64,000 nucleotides of DNA from Pedobacter ghigonis (GTDB lineage Bacteria; Bacteroidota; Bacteroidia; Sphingobacteriales; Sphingobacteriaceae): assembly GCF_903166585.1 (NCBI RefSeq), contig NZ_CAESCM010000005.1, positions 1 to 64,000 on the forward strand, written 5' to 3'. Position numbers and translations under genes: made by a program. The first letter of the stretch is position 1. The number at the start of each line of letters is the position of its first letter. Under the pieces are notes generated by a model that saw nothing but the letters and a program-made list of their open reading frames with translations, searched no databases and was not told where the DNA came from. Positions 44,625 through 54,307 of this stretch are shown piece after piece.

Positions 44625-45245
44625 ATGAACTATTTTAAACAGGCGATTATAGCACTTATTATTTTTTCATCAACAGGCAGTTTTGCACAGGGTAACTACG
44701 AAAGAAGCATGCAGGCAATGATGAAAGGTGATTATAAAACAGCCGCTGCACAATTGGAAAAAGCCAGTGCCAAGACACCTGACAATGCAAATGTATTGCA
44801 GATGCTTGGTTATTCGTATTTCCAGAACCGGGAGTATGAAAAATGTATAGATACTTACAGCCGTTTGCTTGTAGTAAAACCAAATGAAGTTTCTGCCTAC
44901 TATTACCGTGGAATTGCCAGATTAAAAATTGCTAACGATCCGAAAGAATCGTTGAGTACCATGCGCGACAATTTTTACCAGGCATCGCTTAAAGATTTTA
45001 CCAAGGCTATTGAAATTAGTGGTGAAGAAGATACCCAAATGTTTCAGAACCGTGGTTTAGCCTATAAAGATTATGCAATCTTTAAATCGTTTAAAGCCAA
45101 GAAAAAAGACGAGAAAGCAGCTTGCATTGCACTTTTTAATAATTCGATTGCCGATTTCCAGAAAGTATTGACTTTGCAGCCGCTTAGAAAAGATATTATT
45201 GATTGGGTAACTTACGATAAGGCGCAGATTGCTACCTTAAAATAA
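44625..45245 (+). CDS. Exported TPR protein
   Basis: 206 residues with a signal peptide (IIALIIFSSTGSFAQ, cleaved near 22). TPR helix pairs are clear: YERSMQAMMKGDYKTAAAQL, NANVLQMLGYSYFQNREYEK and AYYYRGIARLKIANDPKESL, with AACIALFNNSIADFQKVLTL at the C end. It would be a periplasmic or outer-membrane-linked adapter. No operon partner; ended by a terminator shared with a convergent gene. Function unknown. Confidence 0.82.
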   Translation: MNYFKQAIIALIIFSSTGSFAQGNYERSMQAMMKGDYKTAAAQLEKASAKTPDNANVLQMLGYSYFQNREYEKCIDTYSRLLVVKPNEVSAYYYRGIARLKIANDPKESLSTMRDNFYQASLKDFTKAIEISGEEDTQMFQNRGLAYKDYAIFKSFKAKKKDEKAACIALFNNSIADFQKVLTLQPLRKDIIDWVTYDKAQIATLK

Positions 45246-45265
45246 ATAACCATACCCTTTAATGT

Positions 45266-45300
45266 AAAAGGAGCCTCGATTTGGTCGGGGCTCCTTTTTT
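45266..45300. terminator. Bidirectional terminator
   Basis: AAAAGGAGCC and GGCTCCTTTT (45266-45298), extended inward by CGA/TCG with one mismatch and followed by T on both strands, lie between the convergent TPR gene and the hypothetical lipoprotein gene. Confidence 0.88.
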
Positions 45301-45830
45301 TATTTCAACTTACCAATAATCAGGTATTTTTTAAGGTTTAACAGCCTGATTTTTTGCTGTTTGTTTATCCGGTACAAACTATCAGGGTAATAGGTTAGGG
45401 TATCCTGCGATCGGTATAGGATGTTTTTATTATCGATGATAATTTCAACCTTATTAATTTTTAAATCGTGCTTTTCAACCACAATTTTTTTAACCGGGAT
45501 CTTTTTATTGTCTGAAGTATAGACATCGGAACCATTTTCCTGTGCAATTTTAAAACTTCCGCGCCAGGAGGTTTTATTGATATCGGCATTTACAAAAATG
45601 GCCAGCTCTTTCTGCCAGTCGGTAATGGTGGCCGATTTATTTTCGGCCGCTCCATTTACGCTTACTGTTTTTTGTACAGTTGGGTTGAGTTTTTGCAAAC
45701 GAACTATTTCCTTTCCAAAATAGCCCTTAATGTCGAAATATAAAAAGCTGGTATTTGCATCGGCAGCTTTCCGTTGGTTACAGGAAAGCAAAGTCAGGGC
45801 AAATACCGCTATGTATCGTTTTTTAGTCAT
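45300..45830 (-). CDS. Hypothetical lipoprotein coupled to gpmI
   Basis: 176 residues. Signal peptide with lipobox LLSC (AVFALTLLSC, Cys17) marks a lipoprotein. The body has alternating strands (SFLYFDIKGYFGKEIVRLQK, DKKIPVKKIVVEK, VEIIIDNKNILYRSQ) and no known motif. Its ATG overlaps the gpmI stop by one base (TAATG), so it is co-translated with it. No function recognised. Confidence 0.75.
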   Translation of the reverse strand: MTKKRYIAVFALTLLSCNQRKAADANTSFLYFDIKGYFGKEIVRLQKLNPTVQKTVSVNGAAENKSATITDWQKELAIFVNADINKTSWRGSFKIAQENGSDVYTSDNKKIPVKKIVVEKHDLKINKVEIIIDNKNILYRSQDTLTYYPDSLYRINKQQKIRLLNLKKYLIIGKLK

Positions 45831-47350
45831 TATACTAAAACGTTTCCAGTCATTTCGGCCGGAATATCTACACCTAAGATCCTTAAAACAGTAGGGGCAA
45901 TGTCGCCTAGTTTACCGTCGGCAATGGTTTTGTAGTCATTATCAATTAGAATACATGGAACCAGATTGGTGGTGTGGGCAGTGTTAACCGAGCCATCGCC
46001 ATTAACCATATATTCAGAGTTGCCATGATCTGCCAGAAGGATAAATGAATAGCCATTTGCCAGTCCGGTTTTAACTACAGTTTCTGCACATTTATCGGCA
46101 GTTTCTACTGCTTTTACTACAGCTTCAAAAACACCGGTATGACCAACCATATCAGGGTTTGCAAAATTTAAACAAATGAAATCTGCCCAACCGGTTTCCA
46201 TTTCTTTGGTAATGGCATCAGTAATTCCTGCAGCACTCATTTCTGGCTGCAAATCGTAGGTTGCCACTTTTGGCGAAGGGATTAAAATGCGTTTTTCGTT
46301 TGCGAATTCAGCTTCCCTGCCGCCTGAGAAAAAGAAAGTAACGTGCGGGTACTTTTCTGTTTCTGCAATTCTGATCTGGTTTTTATTGTTTTCGGCCAAA
46401 ACTTCCCCGATGGTTTTGGTCAGGTCATCTTTAGTGAAAATTACATTTACTTTTTCAAAACTCTCATCGTAGGTAGTCATGGTTACATAATACAATGGCA
46501 GTTTGTGCATTTGTTGCTCTGGGAAATCTTTTTGCGTTAGCGCAGTTGTAATTTCACGCCCTCTATCTGTTCGGAAGTTGAAGCAAATCACCACATCATC
46601 AGGTTGGATTGTTGCTACCGGAGCACCGTTATCCTGTGTTAGCACAACAGGTTTTAAGAACTCGTCGGTAATGTTTTCATCGTACGATTTTTTGATGGCA
46701 GCCAAAGCATCCTGTGTCTTTTCGCCAATACCGTTAACCATTACATCATAAGCCTGTTTAACACGTTCCCAACGGTTGTCGCGGTCCATAGCGTAATAAC
46801 GGCCAATTAAAGAAGCTAGTTTAGCATCTGTATGTTGAATGTGGTTTTGTAAATCGGTAATGAAACCTAAACCTGAGTTCGGGTCGGTATCGCGGCCATC
46901 TAAAAAGGCGTGAACATAACTTTTTACGTTCGATTCGTTCGCGGCATCGCAAAGTGCTTTTAAATGCTCAATATGAGCGTGTACACCTCCATTTGATACC
47001 AAACCGATAAAGTGTACTGATTTGTTGTTCTTTTTGGCATAATCGAATGCGCTTACTAAAACAGGGCTATTGTGCAGTTCGCGGTCGGCAATGGCTTTGT
47101 TTATTCTGCCCAGTTCCTGGTAAACCACGCGGCCGGCACCTAAATTCATGTGGCCCACTTCCGAGTTTCCCATTTGTCCGGCTGGTAAACCTACGGCTTC
47201 ACCAGATGCTTCAAGCTTAGAATTTGGATAATTCTGTAATAACGAATCGAAAAAAGGAGTGTTAGCAGCGTAGGCAGCATCAGAATTATCTTGTTTTCCG
47301 TAGCCCCAACCATCCAGAATTATAAGCGCGAGTTTTTTATTGTTTACCAT
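45830..47350 (-). CDS. gpmI: Phosphoglycerate mutase, 2,3-bisphosphoglycerate-independent
   Basis: 506 residues, standard length. N-terminal LALIILDGWGYGKQ (metal Asp13), nucleophile Ser63 in GNSEVGHMNLGAGR, and the second metal site DHGNSEYM near 438. Interconverts 3- and 2-phosphoglycerate in glycolysis, Mn-dependent. Followed by a lipoprotein gene with one-base overlap; upstream gap of 173 bases to the divergent DUF4783 gene. Confidence 0.96.
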   Translation of the reverse strand: MVNNKKLALIILDGWGYGKQDNSDAAYAANTPFFDSLLQNYPNSKLEASGEAVGLPAGQMGNSEVGHMNLGAGRVVYQELGRINKAIADRELHNSPVLVSAFDYAKKNNKSVHFIGLVSNGGVHAHIEHLKALCDAANESNVKSYVHAFLDGRDTDPNSGLGFITDLQNHIQHTDAKLASLIGRYYAMDRDNRWERVKQAYDVMVNGIGEKTQDALAAIKKSYDENITDEFLKPVVLTQDNGAPVATIQPDDVVICFNFRTDRGREITTALTQKDFPEQQMHKLPLYYVTMTTYDESFEKVNVIFTKDDLTKTIGEVLAENNKNQIRIAETEKYPHVTFFFSGGREAEFANEKRILIPSPKVATYDLQPEMSAAGITDAITKEMETGWADFICLNFANPDMVGHTGVFEAVVKAVETADKCAETVVKTGLANGYSFILLADHGNSEYMVNGDGSVNTAHTTNLVPCILIDNDYKTIADGKLGDIAPTVLRILGVDIPAEMTGNVLV

Positions 47351-47523
47351 CTTTATTTTGAAAATTATTGATCAACATTAAAACATTTTTACTTTAAACC
47401 TGTTTTAGTGTTTTGTTTATATGGCAAATATAACTTTATTGAATGTTATACAAATTAAGAAATCCTTTTTTTGATATGCTAATGGCATAATTTTAGCTGT
47501 ACGCTTCTGTATAAAATACAGAA

Positions 47524-47922
47524 ATGATCCGGAGCTTATTCTTATTAATCTTTAGTTTATCATCATTATGCCGTCCCATAGCTATCCAGGCTGATATTAT
47601 TGATGATTTGTCGTCGTATTTTAAGGCAGGCAATGCCAAAGAAATTGCCAAAAATTTCGCTTCTACCATCGAACTGATTATTGTTGATGAGGAAGATGTA
47701 TACTCAAAAGCACAAGGTGAACAAATTTTAAGAGACTTTTTTGTCAAGCACCCACCTACTAAAACAAGTATTTTTCATAAAATTAATACCAACCCCAATT
47801 ACCGTTTTGGTGTCGTTATTTTAAGTACTGCCAAAGAAACGTTCAGGGTTTCGATTACCATGAAAAAGTTTAATACGGCATTTTCGATTACAGAGTTGAG
47901 AATCGAACCAGCAAAGGATTAA
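47524..47922 (+). CDS. DUF4783 protein
   Basis: 132 residues, N-terminal signal-like stretch (LFLLIFSLSSLCRPIAIQA), then a compact alpha/beta NTF2-like body: LSSYFKAGNAKEIAKNFAST, EQILRDFFVKHPPTKTSIFH, and RVSITMKKFNTAFSITELRI. The family is typical of Bacteroidota and uncharacterised. It lies upstream of nadC, 96 bases apart, with the nadC promoter between them, so an operon link is unlikely. Confidence 0.8.
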   Translation: MIRSLFLLIFSLSSLCRPIAIQADIIDDLSSYFKAGNAKEIAKNFASTIELIIVDEEDVYSKAQGEQILRDFFVKHPPTKTSIFHKINTNPNYRFGVVILSTAKETFRVSITMKKFNTAFSITELRIEPAKD

Positions 47923-47968
47923 AATCGGGTATTCAGCCATTCATCATATCTTTATATCCATCAGTAAA

Positions 47969-47998
47969 TTGTCTGCTAACAAATAATTCTTATTTTTG
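47969..47998 (+). promoter_or_regulatory. nadC promoter (TTG-N19-TAnnTTTG)
   Basis: TTG (47969-47971) and TATTTTTG (47991-47998) are 19 bases apart, the canonical Bacteroidota spacing. The nadC start is 20 bases after the -7 box. This is the best-formed promoter in the window. Confidence 0.75.
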
Positions 47999-48017
47999 CG
48001 ACATTAAAATCTACATT

Positions 48018-48860
48018 TTGGATACTCAACTTATACATCAATTCATAAAAAATGCCCTTACTGAAGATGTTGGCGATGGTGATCATACCTCCTTATCAAC
48101 CATTCCATCGGGCACACAAGGAAAAGCAAAACTCATTATTAAAGAAGATGGTATACTGGCAGGAATAGAACTTGCTCTAGCCATTTTTAAGGAAGTAGAT
48201 GCTGGATTAAAAGTTGATGTATTGTTGCACGACGGCGATGTAGTGAAAGTTGGAGATATTGCGCTTACCGTTACCGGAAGTACCCACGCAATACTGATTG
48301 CCGAGCGTTTGGTTTTAAATTGCATGCAACGCATGAGTGGCATTGCTACTAAAACCAACCGCATTGTTTCTTTACTGAAAGCGACCAAAACAAAAATTTT
48401 AGATACCCGTAAAACTACACCTGGCCTGCGCTATTTAGAGAAATGGGCAGTGAGAATAGGTGGAGGTGTTAATCACCGCATCGGGCTTTACGATATGATT
48501 TTGATTAAAGATAACCATGTTGATTATGCAGGCGGGATCTCGAACGCGATTAAGGCTGCTCAACAATATCTTTCCGATCAAAATAAAAATCTCCAGATTG
48601 AGATCGAAGTACGGAATTTAGAAGAGCTGAAAGAGGTTTTAGCCATTGGTGGTGTAGACCGCATTATGCTCGATAATTTCAGTTTCGAAAACCTTAGGGC
48701 TGCGGTAGCCTTAATTGATGGGAAATTCATTACTGAAGCATCGGGAGGTATAACCGAAGAGAATGTAGCCGAATATGCGGCATGCGGAGTAGATTTTATT
48801 TCAATGGGCGCGCTTACACATTCTGTAAAGAGCCTGGATATGAGTTTAAAAGCATACTAA
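48018..48860 (+). CDS. nadC: Nicotinate-nucleotide pyrophosphorylase (quinolinate PRTase)
   Basis: 280 residues beginning with TTG (no in-frame ATG before MDTQL; the promoter fixes the start). Makes nicotinate mononucleotide from quinolinate and PRPP. Motifs: EDVGDGDHTS near 15-25, SGIATKTNRIVSLLKATKTKI, LDTRKTTPGLRYLEKWAV, RIGGGVNHRIGLYDMILIKD and IEIEVRNLEEL. Together they match NadC strongly. Confidence 0.96.
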   Translation: MDTQLIHQFIKNALTEDVGDGDHTSLSTIPSGTQGKAKLIIKEDGILAGIELALAIFKEVDAGLKVDVLLHDGDVVKVGDIALTVTGSTHAILIAERLVLNCMQRMSGIATKTNRIVSLLKATKTKILDTRKTTPGLRYLEKWAVRIGGGVNHRIGLYDMILIKDNHVDYAGGISNAIKAAQQYLSDQNKNLQIEIEVRNLEELKEVLAIGGVDRIMLDNFSFENLRAAVALIDGKFITEASGGITEENVAEYAACGVDFISMGALTHSVKSLDMSLKAY

Positions 48861-48909
48861 AGTGATTTGCGCTAAAATTAAAAGCTTATTTTTTGTATCA
48901 TTGTAGGCT

Positions 48910-49557
48910 ATGGTTACGGTTTATTCGCTCAGTGCTTTATTATTAGCTTACCTTTTTGGATCGATACCAACAGCTGTATGGCTTGGTCAGGCCTTTTATG
49001 GCGTTGACGTTAGAGAATATGGCAGCGGTAATGCAGGCGCTACCAATACTTTTAGGGTATTGGGCAAGAAAGCCGGTATTGCGGTAATGATTATCGATAT
49101 TGCAAAAGGCTATACTGCAACCAATCTGGCTTATTTAATCGGTTTATCTGTAACCGGGCCACAAAATTCTGCACCATTTGTAAATTACCAGCTTGCCTTG
49201 GGCGTAACCGCAGTAATGGGACATTTATTTCCTGTTTTTGCCGGATTTCGCGGGGGGAAAGGAGTTGCCACACTTTTTGGAATGATTTTGGCAGTTAACT
49301 TCGAAGCATCTATGCTTTGTGTTCTGGTTTTTGTTATTGTATTGCTGATTACGAAATATGTTTCGTTAAGTTCCATCTGTGCCGGATTTACCTTTCCGCT
49401 CAGTGTAGTTTTTCTGTTTCAAGTTTCCATAAAATCGGAAGTACTATACGGAATGGTGGTTTGTGTACTCATTTTAGTCACCCACCAAAAAAACCTCGAA
49501 AGATTGCTTAAAGGCAAAGAATCTAAAGTGTATTTGTTTAAGAAAAAAGCTAATTAA
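48910..49557 (+). CDS. plsY: Glycerol-3-phosphate acyltransferase PlsY
   Basis: 215-residue integral membrane protein that acylates glycerol-3-phosphate from acyl-phosphate, first step of phospholipid synthesis. Motifs: YLFGSIPTAVWLGQAF, EYGSGNAGATNTFRVLGKKA, and HLFPVFAGFRGGKGVATLFG. Five or so helices. Begins 50 bases after nadC on the same strand with no terminator between, so the two may share a transcript. Confidence 0.95.
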   Translation: MVTVYSLSALLLAYLFGSIPTAVWLGQAFYGVDVREYGSGNAGATNTFRVLGKKAGIAVMIIDIAKGYTATNLAYLIGLSVTGPQNSAPFVNYQLALGVTAVMGHLFPVFAGFRGGKGVATLFGMILAVNFEASMLCVLVFVIVLLITKYVSLSSICAGFTFPLSVVFLFQVSIKSEVLYGMVVCVLILVTHQKNLERLLKGKESKVYLFKKKAN

Positions 49558-49727
49558 TTAACAAGTACATTATCGAAAACTTATTTTCAATATTCCTGTT
49601 AATATGGATATTACAAATAAGGGATGGATATCATTAACGACAGATTTTGTGAAACAATTCTTATTTCCGGCTTAAAAACGGAACTGTAATGATTGTTGAA
49701 TAACCAAGAAAACTAAATTTATAAAAA

Positions 49728-50534
49728 ATGAAAAAGTTATTTTTAACAGCAAGCGTTGCTGGTGTTTTACTGTTCAACTCTTGTTCTACAGTGCCTTTAA
49801 CCGGCCGTAGCCGGTTTGATCTGGTAAGCAACGATCAGGTTTTGCCAATGGCATTTCAAGCATATAATACCTTTTTAACAGAAAATAAAACGACGGTTTT
49901 ACCAGCATCTAATGCGCAAGCCTTAAAGGTGAAAACTATCGGCAGCCGCTTAATTACCGCCGTAAAATCGTATATGAATAGCAATAACTATGGTAATTTA
50001 ATTGCAGATTACCAGTGGGAAGTGAATGTAGTACAAAACAATGAAAAAAATGCCTGGTGTATGCCAGGGGGCAAAATTGTAGTATATACCGGAATCTTAC
50101 CGGTAACACAAGATGATGCCGGTTTAGCTACGGTAATGGGGCATGAAATTGCACACGCCATTGCAGGCCACTCAGCCGAACGCATGTCACAGGAAATGGT
50201 TGCGCAGGGTATAGGTGCAGCGGCAGGTGTAGCCTTATCTAAAAATCCAAAAACCCAATCTATCTTCAATACGCTTTATGGCGTAGGTACCCCTGTTGCG
50301 ATGCTTAAATTTAGCCGTAACCAGGAGTTAGAGGCCGATCGTTTAGGTTTAATTTTTATGGCTATGGCCGGTTATAATCCACAAAGTGCAACCAGTTTCT
50401 GGAACCGGATGTCGGCAGCATCAGCCGGAGCACAAAAACCGGCCGAGTTTTTAAGCACTCACCCTAGCGATGAAACGCGTATTGCGCAGATTCAAAAATA
50501 TTTGCCAGAAGCACAACAATACTATAAGAAGTAA
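49728..50534 (+). CDS. M48-family metalloprotease lipoprotein (BepA/YcaL-like)
   Basis: 268 residues. Lipobox LLFNSC (Cys19) anchors it in the envelope. Zinc site HEIAH (139-143) in ATVMGHEIAHAIAGHSAERM, with the third ligand region NQELEADRLG (198-207). It lacks transmembrane helices and TPRs, so unlike HtpX and full BepA. Likely a periplasmic or outer-membrane-facing quality-control protease. Single gene; ended by the hairpin at 50554-50598. Confidence 0.92.
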   Translation: MKKLFLTASVAGVLLFNSCSTVPLTGRSRFDLVSNDQVLPMAFQAYNTFLTENKTTVLPASNAQALKVKTIGSRLITAVKSYMNSNNYGNLIADYQWEVNVVQNNEKNAWCMPGGKIVVYTGILPVTQDDAGLATVMGHEIAHAIAGHSAERMSQEMVAQGIGAAAGVALSKNPKTQSIFNTLYGVGTPVAMLKFSRNQELEADRLGLIFMAMAGYNPQSATSFWNRMSAASAGAQKPAEFLSTHPSDETRIAQIQKYLPEAQQYYKK

Positions 50535-50553
50535 GGTAGAAGGCTTAAGGTAG

Positions 50554-50598
50554 AAAGGTGGAAGGTTTTGCATGATGCATAAACTTTCCACCTTTTTT
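50554..50598 (+). terminator. Hairpin after the M48 gene
   Basis: AAAGGTGGAA (50554-50563) pairs with TTCCACCTTT (50586-50595) with an inner GCAT/ATGC stem, followed by TTTTG. Confidence 0.7.
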
Positions 50599-50620
50599 GA
50601 TTATTATCATATAGTGAGAT

Positions 50621-50703
50621 CGTCATTTCGCGCGCAGCGCAGTCGAGAAATCTACTTTGAGATAGATCTCTCCACTCCACTGCGTTCCAGTCGAGATGAC
50701 GAC
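50621..50703. repeat. Dispersed palindromic repeat, family A, copy 2
   Basis: CGTCATTTCGCGCGCAGCGC opens (50621) and GTCGAGATGACGAC closes (to 50703), around AGATAGATCTCTCC. It matches the copies at 25699 and 52118 in layout. It lies just downstream of pabB. Confidence 0.8.
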
Positions 50704-50776
50704 AGTTAGTATAAGCGGGTCGCTTTGCGCTGGTTCAATGAACTAATGCCTGGTGAACAATTAAACTAATGAACAA

Positions 50777-52033
50777 CTATCCGCCCAAAACCTTCAAAAT
50801 GGCGCTGGCTTTAAGCAAGCATTCTTCATATTCTTTCTCTGCATCGCATTGATAGGTAATGGCTCCACCCACCTGAAAGGACAAGTATTTGGACTCAGCA
50901 TTAAATAAAATGCTGCGGATAACCACGTTAAAATCGAAATCTCCATCCGGACTGATACATCCAAAAGAACCTGAATAAATACCGCGTCTGGTTTCTTCAT
51001 ATTGTTCAATAAGCTGCATGGCCTTAACTTTAGGTGCACCTGTCATAGAGCCCATGGGGAAGGCATTTTTAATGGCATCGATAAAGTGGATCTCCGGATC
51101 GAGCTCACAACTAATAGTCGAGATCATCTGGTGCACCTGTGGGAAGCTGTAAATGCCAAAAAGCTCGTCAACCTTTACAGTACCTTTAACAGCTGATTTG
51201 GCAAGGTCGTGACGCACCAAATCAACAATCATTACATTTTCAGCCTGCTCTTTAATATCGTTTCTTAGATTCTGTTTAATCAGTTCATCAATATCAGGAT
51301 TTGTACTGCGCTTTGCTGTTCCTTTAATCGGTTGTGATATTAAACGGTTGCCACGTTTGCACATAAACCTTTCGGGCGTGGCCGATAAAATATACTGGTT
51401 GTACACTTTAAAGTAACCTGCAAATGGGGTTGGCGAAAGTTGGTTTAGCGCTTCAAAAGTTGCAACAGGATTAATCTGTGCATTTTCTGCAAAGAATTCC
51501 TGACAAAAATTAACCTCATAAATATCGCCACGGATGATATGGCTTTTTAAACTTTCAATTTTGCTGATGTACTGCGCTTTTGAAATTTTTTGATTGATAT
51601 TTAACGTTACCGGTAAATTTTGGCTTTTGAATGGAAAGCTGTTGATTTCATCTAAAATGGTTCGATCGCCAATTAATATTTCAATTTTACCATTTTTAAA
51701 CGCAATAAGGTATTCTGGAATAAAGAAATATAAATCCGGAAAGTTTAACTGATCTGCATGATTAGATTGCAAATTTTCCGTTTCGTTTTTAAGATCGTAA
51801 CTGAAAAAACCGAAAAGCCATTGCTTATTGATCGACTGAAACGCTTTAAACTGATCAAAAGCAGTACCTGAGGCACATTTTAGTTCGCTTTGTACTCCTG
51901 CTGCAATTACAAAATCGTAGGCCGAGTAAGCGTCTTTATATTCGTTGGAGTCAAGAAAGCAGCAAACATCGAACTGGTTAGCCCAGTGTAGTGCTTTTTG
52001 TTTAAAATCTGATATGTTTTGTAAGGTTTCCAA
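50777..52033 (-). CDS. pabB: Aminodeoxychorismate synthase component I
   Basis: 418 residues. Chorismate-utilising enzyme: the PIKGTAKRS motif (235-243) carries the catalytic Lys237 that marks PabB over TrpE (PIAGT). Other sites are SATPERFMCK, VDLVRHDLAKSA, GSMTGAPKVKAMQLIEQYE and RRGIYSGSFGCISPDGDFDF. With a glutaminase (PabA) it makes 4-amino-4-deoxychorismate for folate. Starts with TTG at 52033, supported by a -7 box 8 bases upstream; leader about 3 bases. Both flanks carry family A repeats. Confidence 0.9.
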   Translation of the reverse strand: METLQNISDFKQKALHWANQFDVCCFLDSNEYKDAYSAYDFVIAAGVQSELKCASGTAFDQFKAFQSINKQWLFGFFSYDLKNETENLQSNHADQLNFPDLYFFIPEYLIAFKNGKIEILIGDRTILDEINSFPFKSQNLPVTLNINQKISKAQYISKIESLKSHIIRGDIYEVNFCQEFFAENAQINPVATFEALNQLSPTPFAGYFKVYNQYILSATPERFMCKRGNRLISQPIKGTAKRSTNPDIDELIKQNLRNDIKEQAENVMIVDLVRHDLAKSAVKGTVKVDELFGIYSFPQVHQMISTISCELDPEIHFIDAIKNAFPMGSMTGAPKVKAMQLIEQYEETRRGIYSGSFGCISPDGDFDFNVVIRSILFNAESKYLSFQVGGAITYQCDAEKEYEECLLKASAILKVLGG

Positions 52034-52040
52034 GCTGCGG

Positions 52041-52048
52041 CAAAGGTA
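52041..52048 (-). promoter_or_regulatory. -7 box of the pabB promoter
   Basis: CAAAGGTA reads TACCTTTG on the minus strand; a TTG lies 23 bases further upstream (plus-strand CAA at 52072-52074). The box sits 8 bases from the TTG start of pabB. Confidence 0.6.
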
Positions 52049-52117
52049 AAAATAGCGCTGGTAATTGTAAGCAATTAATTTTTATCTTTTGATTGAAACT
52101 TCTTGATTAAGGATATC

Positions 52118-52202
52118 GTCATTTCGAGCGGAGTGCAATGGAGTCGAGAAATCTATTTCGAGGTATATATCTCTATTTCACTGCGCTACAGTCGAGATGA
52201 AG
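52118..52202. repeat. Dispersed palindromic repeat, family A, copy 3
   Basis: GTCATTTCGAGCGGAGTGCA opens (52118) and ACAGTCGAGATGAAGA closes, around GTATATATCTC. Together with the copy at 50621 it brackets pabB. Confidence 0.8.
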
Positions 52203-52214
52203 ATTGTTAAAACA

Positions 52215-52243
52215 AAAAAGCAATCCGTTTTGGATTGCTTTTT
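52215..52243 (-). terminator. Intrinsic terminator of purA
   Basis: AAAAAGCAATCC (52215-52226) pairs with GGATTGCTTTTT (52232-52243) around GTTTT; the minus strand then reads T and GTTTTAAC. About 74 bases past the purA stop. Confidence 0.85.
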
Positions 52244-52316
52244 ATGTATTTCCGTCATTTTCAACCAAAGAGCCTGCCTCTAAAGGCTGGGAGAAATCTA
52301 TCGGTTTGAAGATATA

Positions 52317-53600
<1,284 letters not shown>

Positions 53601-53635
53601 TTAATAAATTAAGCTGGTTTTATTTGTATTATAAT

Positions 53636-54133
53636 TTAATTTGTTTCCAGATTTGCTGCTGTAGCGACACTTTCGTTTACTTTATTGGCCATACTGCAAT
53701 CAGAGCAGAAACCATACAGGTTTAACGAGTGGTGTTTAACATCAAATTTTAAGAGATCACCAACCATGGTTTGGATCTGGTGTATCCGGGGGTCGCAGAA
53801 TTCTACTACTTTACCGCATTCGATACAGATTACGTGATCGTGCTGGCGGTAACCATAAGATTTTTCGAATTGCGCCATGTTCTTACCAAACTGGTGCTTG
53901 GTAACTAAATCGCACGAAACCAATAACTCCAGCGTGTTGTAAACCGTCGCGCGGCTAACGCGGTACTTCTGGTTTTTCATGTGGATGTACAGGGTTTCTA
54001 CATCAAAGTGGTCATTTCTTGAATATATTTCTTCCAATATAGCGAAACGCTCTGGTGTTTTACGTAGATTTTTGTTCTCTAAATAAGCCTCAAAAATCTT
54101 GCGAACGAGCTCATTTGTTTTTTGTTCAGACAT
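53636..54133 (-). CDS. Fur-family transcriptional regulator
   Basis: 165 residues from ATG 54133 (MSEQKTNELV). Winged helix in RKTPERFAILEEIYSRNDHF and YRVSRATVYNTLELLVSCDL; metal-binding part HDHVICIECGKVVEFCDP with CxxC pairs 103/106 and 143/146. It is Fur-like by length and Cys sites; whether it senses iron, zinc or peroxide (PerR) cannot be told. A -7 box TACCTTTG (54151-54158) precedes it by 18 bases. Confidence 0.92.
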   Translation of the reverse strand: MSEQKTNELVRKIFEAYLENKNLRKTPERFAILEEIYSRNDHFDVETLYIHMKNQKYRVSRATVYNTLELLVSCDLVTKHQFGKNMAQFEKSYGYRQHDHVICIECGKVVEFCDPRIHQIQTMVGDLLKFDVKHHSLNLYGFCSDCSMANKVNESVATAANLETN

Positions 54134-54150
54134 AGTTTTTAAACTCCATT

Positions 54151-54158
54151 CAAAGGTA
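54151..54158 (-). promoter_or_regulatory. -7 box of the Fur-family gene
   Basis: CAAAGGTA reads TACCTTTG on the minus strand, 18 bases before the ATG at 54133, which supports that start over the TTG at 54163. Confidence 0.6.
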
Positions 54159-54206
54159 GTCAATTAGTTTGATTGTTCGAGGGTTAGATTGTTGAAATGT
54201 TGTAAT

Positions 54207-54296
54207 AAGTCGGAGGTCGGCAAGACCGAGGTTCAAAGTTCAGTCTGAAAATAGCGTATAACTTACCACCTTGACTTCCGACTCCGGACTTCCCAC
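54207..54296. repeat. Dispersed palindromic repeat, third type
   Basis: AGTCGGAGGTCGG (54208-54220) and CTTCCGACTCCGGACTTC near 54273-54292 are imperfect inverted copies separated by about 50 bases. It lies between the Fur-family gene and the RelA/SpoT gene and is not coding. Confidence 0.55.
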
Positions 54297-54307
54297 TTTC
54301 GGACTAA

